A stretch of DNA of 64,000 bases. It comes from Aphelocoma coerulescens. Its lineage: Eukaryota > Chordata > Aves > Passeriformes > Corvidae. Below the pieces are notes generated by a model, which saw only the letters and a program-made list of their open reading frames with translations, was not told where the DNA came from and made no database searches. Of the stretch, positions 21,776-33,417 are shown one piece after another; position 1 is the stretch's first letter; each line of letters begins with the position of its first letter. The position numbers and the translations under genes were made by a program. Location: positions 11,174,001 to 11,238,000 of the forward strand of contig NC_091013.1 in assembly GCF_041296385.1 (NCBI RefSeq), in the 5' to 3' direction.

Positions 21776-24700
21776 CAAGAGTTTCCACCACTTTTTGTGG
21801 AGCACAAGCTCTGTTTCCAAACAGACATCATCCTCAGGAGTGTGTGTGTAAACCTCTGTGGTTTGTACTGACTTGAACCCTCACAATGAGCACTGGGGAC
21901 CCGTGATCACAGACAGAAACCACTTTTACCAGGTACTCACACACCTGACGCTGTGGAAGGGACATGTGGGGACAGTGGTGGTAATAAATAGAGAAGAGGA
22001 AGGAGAATTCACCTTTGTTAAGAGAATTGCACATTAAAGAACAAGGGTTACTCCAAAGTCCATTGGATTAATGTGATCAGTGCCCTGGAATGCAGAGGAA
22101 AAGCTGAAATGAAAGGCGTGATAGCATGGGTGAACACTTCTTTTGTTAGGATTGTTGTGTCATAGGTCAAGATCATTTGAACCTGATGTATTTCTGATAG
22201 AAGGTCCTATTTGGTAAAATTTCACCAAGTCTTAAAAAAGAAGAAAAAACAAATAAGCACAGCTGCCTCATGGCAAGGGTTGGTGCCTACTCTGTGTTCA
22301 TAATGTAAAATGTATGGACAATGCCAATCCACCATTGGTTGAAGTTCTATCAGTATAATATAAAAACTAATTTATACTATATATTCATTAAATGATTTTA
22401 TGTTATTGTTTCCACAGTGTTGTTTTGGCTTTTGTGTGCTTTTTCTTTTTTTCTAATTTTTTTTTTTTAATTTAAGGCAGGATTTTATGTATATTTCAAA
22501 AACAAATGCAAGGTGATAAACATACCAGTTTATTCTATTGCTGCTGTTTTTCCAGAGATTACTAGGATAGCTCAGCATATTCTCCTGCATGTACAGGTAC
22601 ACAAAAAAAGTTGCCATGAGAACCTGTGATGCTTGAATCCAGAGGGTGTATCTCTGTTGCCATAACAGCCTACCCAAATACTATTATTCAGGAATTCAAG
22701 ACAGACAATTTCTGGCATGCAATATTTCTAGACTGTGATCAAATGCTATTTACAAATACAAAAAAAAAAGCTATTTTTAGGGGAAAGTAGCAATCATGGT
22801 AATGCATAGGCACACACATACATTCTGCATGCAAAATCCATTAACAACAACCTGGAAAATGACTTGCAGAGGAGAGCAAAAGCAAGGAAGTGTAACAGTT
22901 TTTATATTCTACAGATACAGATTCAGGCTTTGCAATATACGAGGCTTTTGTTCATGCCTATTGGCATTCACATCACTGAGTTTTAGTTCCAAAAGATGTA
23001 GTGGAAAACAACTTGCAGAGTTGAATGCCTAAATCAATACCCTTGCTGAAAGATCTGACTCCTTTATCAGAGGATGCAATCAATTCTTGCACTCAACTCT
23101 TCCCCACTCCACAGACCTCGTCCCACGCAAGCAAAACAGCATTTTATCGTCTCTTACTCAGAAATCCCAATGTTCATTTCCCCCCCAGACACGTGGGCAA
23201 CACCTGGTCACCACATCCCCTTTCTCAGAACTGAAGCAGGAGAGAGGGAAGGCGGCTGGAGAACAGGAGCCAAGAGCTCTGCCCGAACCCGGGTGGAACC
23301 CTCCCTCAGCTGCTGTGTCAGGGGGCTGCAGCCAGAGCCAGGGGCTGTGCTCAGAGAGCAGCAGTGGAGAAGAACAACAAATCTTAAACACACAAAAGCG
23401 GGCTCATGCATATGAAGGGCATGTTTGATATTTGTCAATCAACTACAAACCGTTCCATTCTTAGGCAGCTTTCTTCCAAGCAAATCACTTACTGCAGTCA
23501 TACTGACCTTCAAGGAAAGATCTTCTTTTGTATTGTCGGACTGACATTACTAATTTTATTTTATTAAAAGGTCATAATCACTGCAGAAGCTGATTTATTC
23601 TGGAAAGATAGCATCAGCCACTTCTTCCCCACATACGGTTATTTTCTTTTCTTTACCTAAATATAAATACCCATTTCACTTTGAGCTCTGTAGTGTGCCT
23701 GTTTCTCACATGAATTACATACCAGCGACATCCCATTATCTGAAGCAGCTCTTGGATTTCAGGTAGTTTCTACAAAAACAACTATTTCTTACGTTCTACT
23801 ACACTCAGATGAAAGTGCATTTATATCTCTGTCCTTCTTCCATTTAAAACTAATCTTGCTCTGCACAGGTGCCTCTCTAGGTGTGCCTGTTTCCTGCTGA
23901 AAGCACTTGGATAGCAATTAGGCTGCTATTACCATGAGTCAGGTTGTTATCTAAAGCGATTATCATATTCTCTCTCCTCTCTTCCCCATCCCCCTTCTGC
24001 CTCAGGGTCAAACGTTTAAAGAGAGAGATCCCAATTTTTTCACAGCTCTCTTAAATAACTAATTTTTACTCACGCGCACATCATTTCTTGGCACGAGCTT
24101 GTCAAAATGCTGATAGGAGCCCTGGTGTCTGGGGAGTGTGTGTTGGAGAGGAAAGTTTGAATTCTGCCCTCACAATACTGCCTAACATTATGGCTATTTT
24201 AATATGACTAACATAATTTGAGAAGGCAAGGAAAATTGTGATGAATATTTCAGTAACTCTTTGGTTGATATTTTGACCAACTGTCAAGAAACTGTTCTCA
24301 GAAGGATAGTTTATAGCCACCTTCAGCATACTCCAGCAGCTTCCTTAGGCGTTTTTTGCAGAACTTATTACTCATTGCTGACAACATGATTACAGCAGCT
24401 AGGAATTTTATTGTTTATAGATGGTGCGACTGTGCCTCCAAGAGTCTGAACCCATCACTGTGGCAGATGAACATTACCTGCGGACTCTAGGAAGCCTGGA
24501 CGTGCAGTGTGACAAGAAAAATCTTTGTCAGAGGGAGAAAAGAGAGGGAAAAGGGGTTTGTCAAATTTGTTGGAACCTGTGGGTCTTGCCTTTGGTTTTA
24601 ACCCCTTTGCTGGCTCTAATTTCTTGTCTGTACCAAGAAACACTGGAGGGAAGAAAAAGGGATATAAAGTGCAGACTGGGCTTTGTGCTGAATATGAAAG

Positions 24701-27700
24701 CGAGCATTTCATGCTCTGGTTGCTGGGTTCAGATGAAGGCAAAAAGCCAGGCATCTAAAATAGAAATAAATGAAGTTCTACAGTGCTGACTCCAGCCAGG
24801 ATTGCTGGTATTTCACCTCGGGGACACTGGCTCCTCTCAGCACCGCAAGGTTCATCACATTTCCCTTCTGCTTTCTTTTCAAAGATTGAAGCAATGGGGG
24901 TTTGTTCAGGACTATCACTTCCCTGAGCTTCTTCCTACCACAGGTTTCTTTCTGAGACAGGACCTGTTGGGGTTTAACTAGCTGCCAGTATAAATGGCTT
25001 GAGCAGGAGGGGGTAAAGGGACTGCAGGTTTAGTTATCTTGATTATCAGAATTGCTGTAACATATCTTACTGGTATGGACAGTATGGGCTGGGAGGCATC
25101 CCTTGTTCTCCCAGATTCAGGAGGGATAATTATCAATTAAGGGAGATCAATCACCATGTTGCAGTAACATCTCACTGCAGATTTTAAACCAATGTTGAGA
25201 TATGAAAGGATTGCTGCACTTTTGGTAACTTTGGTGACCAGTGAAGTTATGAACTTGCCACACACCTTGTTAAATGCAACCTGTATGCCTACAACAGCTG
25301 GTCTGTGTCTGCTTGGCACCTCTCTGTTCACAGTCACCCCCTCTCTGACAGACTCATACAACACCTATGGACAGTGCTCAGAAGGGACATGAATTTCTCC
25401 ATCTGCATTAATTACACAGAGCATGAGCACAACAAGCAGCTTTAATCAATGCATTGGCATCCAAACTGACAGGGCTGGCCTCTGGCTGGTGGAGACATGT
25501 CAACTAATATGGACTGAGACCCGGTCCCCAATCTGTGTTGTGCTGGGTAAAACCATCACTGTCTTCAGAGAGCATTTGCAGTTTAGAAATATGTAGTAAA
25601 AAATGACTAACATGTAAAGGAACAGAAGTTTAGGTCAAACCAGAATTGTTCTGTGCACTGCAGTGTTACTTCTGCTGTACTGGGAAGAGCTGGCTTACTG
25701 TCTCTCAGACATTTCTGCTGGCAGGATTAGGATGGCTTTTTAGGCAGGCTTTCTAATGGCTGAAGGGAAAAATGTTCCCGAGGCTCATTCTCAGACCTGT
25801 TTACATCTCTTTCAAGGCAAATATTGAATGAACTACCTTGATTGAGGTGGAAATCCCCTCTAGGAGTATTAAAAGTGCCTCATTTTGAGTTAACATCTGG
25901 TTATTACTGAACCCTGTGCTGCTGTCCTTCACAATGTGACACTCCTGCTTTAGCTTTCCACAGAGCTGGTCACTGAGGGCTCCTGCATTTCTGCCATGTC
26001 AGAACCTCCAGGACTGCCCCAGCATTTCCCTCCATCCTCCTGCCATGCAACCCCATGTTTGGTGGTTTTGCAAGCTGCACTCCTGTGCTCTCTAACCTCC
26101 CCTTGCTGCTATAATCCTCCCTCACAGAAGATGATCCTGGCTCCCCTGACAACCAGAACCACCAGTGCAATGGCAGAATCAGATACTGAACTGGAGGGAA
26201 GCACTGGCAAAGGGAGAGGATGATGGGGAGACCTAAAGTGGTCTGGTGATGGCCTGAGTTCCTGTGGGAGAAGTGAGGGACTCCTGTGAAGGTGGAGGAA
26301 GCCCTTGCAGAACAGAGTTTGTGAAACCTACTGGGAGATGGTGGGGAGCTGAGGAAAGAGGTTTCACAATTTTCCCAGTGAAGACAAGCCTGAGGGATGG
26401 CAGCATTTCCAGCCCCTCCCTGGATGGAAGGAGCATCTCTGTATTTAAAAGACAGCAATCTCCCCAGCTCCACCCATGGCATTTTTTAAGCATAAAGAGT
26501 TGTAGAATCCAACATGGGGTTTCATTCCTTCCCTCTGCAGCCACATCTGGGTGGGAGGCACAAGGGGCCTCTGGCTACAGCAGTGCCCATCAGCTGTGCT
26601 GGACAGATGTGTTCCATTCTCTGTTCCTGCTCCTGGGGATGACAATGGGGACTGGAGGCTGGAGGCTTGTTCTTAAGAACAAGCAATGGGAATGGGAAAG
26701 AGGGAATTAGAGAGTCAGGCCATGCTGTGGCTTTTTTTACAGATTAATTTTTCTGTAACTAGAGCTAGACTATGAGTAAAATCATAGTTGTCAGAGCTGA
26801 CTTTGGTATTTTCACTGATGCAGTTGTGCAGTGTTCATCTTTCCACACAAACTCCCTTGCCTGGAAATAGATCCTGTTTGGAGGGTAGGGGTGGAACAGG
26901 ATAAAAAAAAAACCAGTCAGTAATAATTTGATCAGTACCATTTTAACACAGGTGACACATTCCAATGCATTTCTACACAGAAATCACTTCAAAAGAAAAA
27001 AATAAAGAGCTCAACAAAGGTAGGCTCACCAATTTTAAGCAAGAGAGGTTAGAAGTTTACAGTTCCAGCACTTTTAATCTCAAGGTTTAATTGACCTATT
27101 TAGCAAAAGCTGGCTGAAGTGTCACTTCAAAAGTCCAGTGCTTGACTAAAATATATTCAAGGCCATGAAAGTATGCAACTCTAATTGTTATTAAGATGCT
27201 TAATTTTATATGAAGCTTCACGGTTCACTATAGACAGATGTGAGACTTAGAATGGGTGCAACAGTAGGAAGAAATTTATTAGTAGAAAAAAGAACTAGTT
27301 AATTACTTTTAATTCACAAATTAAAATATTTTTAATTTTTACTTCAAACTGTATTCTTCAAACCCATAGCATCAAATTTACAGTTTTTACTCCAGTGAAG
27401 CTACCAGCTCTTTGTATATATCTGCTTTATCATCTTCTCTTATCAACTTTGATTTGTGAGCACTTAATTTAATTTCATTTCCTCTGGTCTTGCTATTTTC
27501 TTTTTCTGTTACTTTGTCCTTTGGATATATCCCTTTGGTCCAGGCAACTTGTGTGTCCTCCCTTGGCATAAGGATGTCACAGGTACATTACACAACTGAA
27601 TCAATGGTGATACACAGAGCAGCCCTAAGGTAGCTTTTTTCCCCTTCATCCTACTTTTAATTCAGGCCTTGACCAGCTAAACTTAGATAAGAAACTAGAG

Positions 27701-29564
27701 GTTTAGTCATTGGAAAAACTATTAAAATGAATCTATTAGAACAACATAAGCTTCTTAAAACAAGTGTGCCAAAGTTTCTTGTTTCTGTTAGTCCATGACC
27801 TATTGCAAAAAAAAAAAAAAAAATTCCAGACTGAACACAGAATCCAGAGCACTCCTGTGGAAAACAGAAGGTCTATTAATAAGTGTAGTTTTGAAGACTG
27901 GAGCAAAGCAGAATGGTGCCTGATAGAATCATATTCATTAAATCAATTTGAAATTATTAAAATTATAGAGTCACCCCTTTGTAAAATAATGTATTACCTT
28001 TCAGTCAGAAACATGATTATTTACTAATTATTTCATCATATTTCTAAAGTACTTGTGTAAAAATCAATTTATCTGATGTCAGCTGTCATTGCATACACTA
28101 TAAAGGTTATTGAACCCTTGATGTATAGAAATATGCAAGTGAAGATCAAAGGCAGTTGTCAGAAGATAAACCAGTTTGAGATTGCATTCTATTTGCATGC
28201 CAGTTGTCATGTACCATGAAATGAAGTTCACCAGTGACCTGTTTCCTTATTCTGCTCACAATGTGAACAACAGCATATGGGAAAAATCCATGAATCGTAT
28301 TCTTTTATCTAACGAAGTCACCCCTGATCCTTGACTGTTAGATGTGATTGATAGATTTTAAAAAAACAGTGAAGCAAAAGAAGAGGGAAAAAAAGTGTCA
28401 TCTTTCAAATAAAAATTTTAAAATAATATTTAAAAGTCAACTTTTTTTATAGACAAGTTACATCATCTTGGCTCCAATTAAATAACAGTTTCCTTTGCAA
28501 GTCATGACCTCAGTGGACTAAGTCATGAAACAAAGTATTACTCAGTTTAAGTAAGGCACCAGATGCAAGCCTTTAATACAAAGAAAGAAAATTTATCCAA
28601 AATATATGAACAGTAACTTCAGTGATGTGACTATAACTGGTAGAGAAGCTATCTGTTAGATGTGCCAAGTCAGATTGAAGTTTTCACAATGAGACATTTA
28701 AATCTCATAATCTTGGAGGTAGTGTGTTTCCATGCATCATTTTTTATTGTTATTATTATTAATTAATTAATTTATTTAGCTTTTGATAGATGGAATAGGG
28801 TTAGGCTGTGAGGAGATGTAGCACTTTACTTTTATTCATGTTTGGTGATATGAAGGTAGGATAGCAGTGGAGGAATGAAGAAAGAAAAATTATGTGCCCA
28901 AAATTAGGAAATAGTAAAACAATCTTTATAGAAGGGTGGGGAAGGCAGAAATGAATTAGTAAATGATGTTGTAGTGCTTGAGAATGCAGTGTTGTAAAGT
29001 ATTTGAACCTTGATAGTGTGCCCCAGCCAAACCATTTTTAGTTATTTTTACCAGAGCCCTCAGAGTGAGACCAGGCTAGAACTACCCTCACTGGCTTCAC
29101 CTGCCCTTTCCACCTTCAGCTGCAGCACATCAGCCCCAAGAGGGTTTTTAAGCTCCAGTTTGAAGGCTGGTGGGGAGAGGCGGGATAAGCTTATATGGGC
29201 TCCTTGTCCTCTGCTGTCTTCTTGTTTGGATTTTCTGGACTAACTTGGCTGCTGATCACTGGATGGGTTTTGTTGCTGGCATCATCTTGATGCTGCTTGC
29301 CTGGATCAGGAGCACCACCTGTTAGAGCCCTCAGGAATTCATCAAGGACTGAAAGGTAAACTGTGCTAAATTGGGAAAGAAGACGCTGAAAAACTAAATA
29401 CCAAGACAGCAAGGAATAGATAAAAAAGGACTGTGCTGCACTGGATTAAAACCAATCATATTATCAGAAAAGTGTGTGCAGAGCTCATGGACAGAATAGA
29501 GAAACCAATCAAGCAATGGGAGATCTCATGCACAGTAGTTGCAAAATGTATATGTACTGTATTG
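21776..29564. other. Intergenic, nothing firm
   Basis: Nearly 8 kb without a supported gene. A moderately GC-rich patch at 23200-23400 is open in several frames on both strands, which reflects composition rather than coding. The word TGTTGGGGTTTAACTAGC at 24967 resembles an LTR start but has no matching end. The interval 23520-23720 keeps several CpGs in AT-rich sequence and could be a conserved regulatory element of TASL. An A17 tract lies at 27807-27823 and a (TTA)n/(TTAA)n tract near 28746-28776. Confidence 0.55.
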
Positions 29565-29820
29565 TGCAAAAGTAGGTAGAATGTATAAGTAAGAAAATGT
29601 ATAAGTAGAGTAGTATGTAAAAGTAGGTATTATGTATAAGTAGTGTATTATGTATAAGTAGGTAAAATGTATAAGTACTGTGTTATGTAGAGGTTGTAAA
29701 AAGTATAAGTAAGAAAATGTATAAATAGAGTGATATGTATAAGTAGTGTAAGATAAGTGAAATGCATAAGTAGGTAGAATGTAAGCAAAGTGTATAAGTA
29801 GGGTATGATGTCAAAGTTGT
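29565..29820. repeat. Degenerate minisatellite, 16-18 bp unit (ATGTATAAGTAG)
   Basis: Around 15 imperfect units of the form ATGTATAAGTAG plus a variable 4-6 base link (GTAG, TGTATT, AGTAGT) run head to tail. The word TATAAGTA recurs at least eight times. Unit length drifts between 12 and 18 bases, so the array is diverged. It is flanked on the right by LTR-like sequence with an AATAAA (29981-29986). Confidence 0.82.
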
Positions 29821-29990
29821 GAGATCTGTGAGTGGAGTGTATTTTAAACAATAAGAAGTTTCTGTGTAATCATATTGATTGGTTGATCAGAAGGCATGAG
29901 TTCCCGCAAGGCAGAAGCTGAGAACTTGGACAAGAGCCATCTGTGTCTGCTGATGGACACCAGTTGTAACCAGAATGTGGAATAAACTGA
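29821..29990 (+). mobile_element. Possible LTR 3' portion (R/U5-like) after minisatellite
   Basis: After the array comes ATTGATTGGTTGATCAG, a GC-richer stretch CATGAGTTCCCGCAAGGCAG, and AATAAA at 29981-29986. This order is typical of the end of U3 and R in a retroviral LTR, with the minisatellite as U3. I find no terminal CA with a target duplication, so class and borders are unknown. An ordinary diverged intergenic stretch remains possible. Confidence 0.3.
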
Positions 29991-32220
29991 AAGTAAAGGG
30001 ACAATTGGCAGATGGAGTTATTGTGAAACCAAATAGAATTAAAGGAGGTTTTTTTTATTGTTGTTTAGACAGAATAGGATAAAACATCTTTGAACTGTGA
30101 AGAAATGGAAAAGAATTCAGGAGAAATGTAAAAGAAATGGTACTGGACACATGAAGCTGTGAAGACAAACAGATGAGATCAAATTTAAAAAGAAGGGAGA
30201 AATTGTACAAGAAAAATGAGGGCATGAAGAGGTAAAGTGTCATGGAATTGAGAGGTTAAAATGTAATTTTAATTTGGCATGCTCAACAGTTCTTTTATCA
30301 AGAAAAATAGTGAAGGGGGAAATATGAAAAAGTGTGATGTCAGGTAAAAGATGTGAAAAGATCTAGAGCTGTGGTCAATAGATTTGCAAAAGCAGAGTAA
30401 TTTGTCTAGGAGGACTTAGGAGTTGTGGCTGAAACAGGGAAAATACACAATTATGCTCATAGGAGAAAGGAAAGAGAATAGAAAGGAGATATCTTAAGAT
30501 GAAAAAATGTTATTGAGCTGGGTGGCCATATAAAAGTTTGCAGTCCTGTTGGCTAGGGACAAGTGGGAAAGAAGCACAAAAAATTACAAGATTGGTAAAA
30601 TACAAACAGTGAGAGATCAGAAGAAGATAGCGTTTGGTGAAAACAGCCCTGGAGACCTGACTGGGGCTGCCCAGTGTGTGGTGAAATGTATGGAAAAGGG
30701 TCTGTGTGAACACCTACCACAGGAGCTGGAAGCAGAGACTGGAGAGAAAAAACATGTAAGTAGAATGAAATTGGGGAAAAAGACTCATGGGTTCAGATTG
30801 CAGGAATTAGGAGGCATGAAGACAGAAGACCTTAAAATTTGCATTTAGATGAGGAGAAAGAGAGGAAAGGGAGAGAATGGAAGTGTTGAATAGGAGAGAA
30901 ACCTGAGACTCCCAGGAAGTGCTTTGATCCAGGATGCACAATGTCAATTTGCAAGGAAAGGCAGCTACTTGAGTACCAATTTTAAAGACATAATTCCTTA
31001 AGAAAACTAAGAGCTGAAGGAAATGTCTAGAGGCTCCAGATGCATCCTAACTTTTATAAATGGAGTGGTTACTCCAGAGATGGTAAGAGAACAGAGGGAA
31101 ATACAAATGAAGAAATGTAATTGTTCTGATGTGGCTTGTCATTCTGCATATCCAGATTCCACTTTTTGGCTAAAATGCAGATTGCTTTCAGCATTTCCTC
31201 TAGAGATTTTCCAACAGTGAATTCCAAATATTGAAGCGACTTACAGCAAGTAAAGATGTCATAATAATGTGCCAAGAGTATACTGAGCTATCTAGGACAA
31301 GAAGAGATACTTTCAATTTTATATTATTGTTCCAATTTTAGTTTATGGAGTGAATTAATAATAAAAAGAAAGGAATGCAGTTGAGAAGTATACTAGTGTT
31401 ATATAGAGAAATCTTTATATTCTGGGTTAGGGATATTTTTGTGATGTTTAAATGGACTTTTGGATGTGAGCAATGGTTTGAGTATGTAAGTGTGCCTAGT
31501 CCTGAGAACGGGCTCCCAGCTCGCCCTCGGACAGGGAAAGCTGGCAGCTTTCCTGCTGGCTTCCTCTTCCTCATGAAGATGAAGAAGAGAAATAGCTAGT
31601 CATTTCTTATTCCTTACTCACACTTAAAGGAGAACAGTCACACTACAGGAAAGCTTTTCCTAGGCAGAATGCCCTGGAGACTGTTTTTAACCACTTGGAA
31701 TTATTTAAGTTTCTTTAACATGTACTACATACCATGCCTGACTTCTCTCCTTCTCAGTTATCTCACTCTGGTGTGGGTGACTTGATGTGTCCCAAATGAG
31801 CACAGATGTAGCATTGTTTGTGTCTGCTGTAGTGGGATCCAGAAAAACAAATGCATTTGAAAAATCAGGCCTCTAGATTTCAGCTGACTGGGGAGTAGTA
31901 TGTGGAGAAGCAAACACAAATGAAAATGCTTCAGAGCAACTTGTCCTGATTAAAGGCATACAACCACAGAGACCCTGGTATTCAACTTTGTGGAACCTCA
32001 TCCAGCATGCACATGGTCCTTACAGCCTACTGTGGCTGTGTGCTCTTTTGCAGCCTTTGAAGGAACAGATTTATTCAAAGCATAGGTTGATTTTAGGTTA
32101 GCAAGCATAGTCCCGGAAGGGATGTCCTTGCTAAGGGGTGCTTACAGCTTCCTCTGGGATCTGATAGAACCTATCAGCTGGCCAGTTTGAATATGGACAA
32201 TTCTTTAAGCCACTTAAAGT
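29991..32220. other. Intergenic, purine-rich plus strand
   Basis: The plus strand from about 30050 to 30900 is strongly A/G-biased and free of obvious repeats. The bias could reflect a decayed retroelement interior, but no protein motif (protease, reverse transcriptase or integrase) is legible in any frame. The open frame 30549-30848 (+) is short and unrecognised. Nothing else is supported up to the LTR at 32221. Confidence 0.5.
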
Positions 32221-33417
32221 TGTGACCGCCTCTGTGATCCACACTTAAGAATAGACAAACTCCCCCCCAAGCTCTCTCTCGTTTCCGGCGCTGGCACAGG
32301 TGGCTGCAGGCCCCGTGCGGGGGCCAGTGGGCCCAGCCAGGCCCTGCTTGGGCCAGGCCGGGCCGGGCCACGGCCAGCCTGGAGCCGATGGGCCTGTTCC
32401 AGCTGTGGAACCCCCCCCACTGCCTTGCTGTGGGCAGCCGGAGCGGCTCGGAACCACCCCCCCCCTCCACTGCGGCCGAGATTCAGCAAAGCGGCACCTC
32501 TGTCCGGCAGAGCTCAGGTGAGCAACAGCGATAAGCCACATTCCAGCTGCAAGGCTGAGGTGAGATTAACCCTTTTATTGCTGTGAAGAGCTGAAAACCT
32601 GAGGGAAGAGAGAGAGGAGATGCTTAAAGCTGAAAGTCTGTTGTGAAGCTATGATATATCAGAGTATCCTGTTGTAATTTCATGAAGATATGGGGGGTGG
32701 AGTGTTCAACTCGTAAGCAGAAGCACCTGCGCTGAGATAGGCAGATGCTGACGCAGCTGTAATTTCATGAGAAGTTTGGACAGAGAGAGATGAACCAGAT
32801 GAACCAGATGAGGACTTTTGCTCCAAAGAGGAAAGGAGAAAAACCTCAATTCCTAGAGATGCTTCCAGAGATAGTCTTAAAGATGAAGATGACCCTTTGC
32901 TCCCAGGGAAGGAGAAGGGCCTCTGTTTTTTTTTCTGAACAGCTCAACCTTAAAATTGTACCCCGAAAAACTTCAAGAGTGGACCCTCGAAAGCAGTTGC
33001 GGGAAAAGCTGCAAGTCGGGGGAAGGGACTCACATCGCAAGCAGAGAGACTCCTCTTCCTAAATGGACTGAACAATATTTGGAAGTGGGTGGCTGTCTCG
33101 GTGTGGTACTGTTTTCATAGCACGAGCAAAAAGAGACTTCTCTTTCTAAATGGACTGAACCAGGTTATTATGGAAGTGGTAAACAGACTGAACATCTTAA
33201 GGGTTGTCTTTACATTGTCAGTGGGAGAAGGGAGGAAGGTGGGGGGAGGAGGAGAGTTCTAAAGGTGGTATAATTTTTTTTTTCTTTTCTTTTCTTCTTT
33301 TAGGTCTGTTAATAAACTTCTTTATATTCATTCAAGTTGGTGCCTGCTTTGCATTTCTCCTAATTCTTATCTCACAGAAGATAAACAGTAATGAGTATTT
33401 TAGACCAAACCACTACA
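32221..33417 (+). mobile_element. Probable long solo LTR of an endogenous retrovirus
   Basis: A block of unusual composition in AT-rich surroundings. It begins TGTGACCGCCTCTGTGATCC and is GC-rich with several CpGs to about 32520. It then carries an AATAAA at 33311-33316, followed by a U5-like stretch GGTGCCTGCTTTGCATTTC and a possible end at CCACTACA (33417). An internal direct duplication lies at 33046-33088 and 33133-33179. Length, composition step and poly(A) placement fit a long LTR without internal genes. I could not find a target-site duplication, so both ends are provisional and the class is open. No viral coding sequence is present. Confidence 0.55.

Noticed and set aside
23074..23438. 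Cluster of open frames on both strands
   Set aside because: A GC-rich patch lowers stop frequency in several frames simultaneously; the peptides are low-information.
24967..25010. LTR-like opening TGTTGGGGTTTAACTAGC
   Set aside because: No matching CA-ending terminus, poly(A) signal placement or target duplication could be found.
25970..26482. 170-codon minus-strand open frame with overlapping plus-strand frames
   Set aside because: Several frames are open at once, which fits a locally GC-richer, stop-poor stretch. No protein family is recognisable.
32260..32520. CpG-island promoter or first exon (NR0B1 considered)
   Set aside because: No NR0B1-like peptide is seen, and the block is better explained as part of an LTR-like element ending near 33417.
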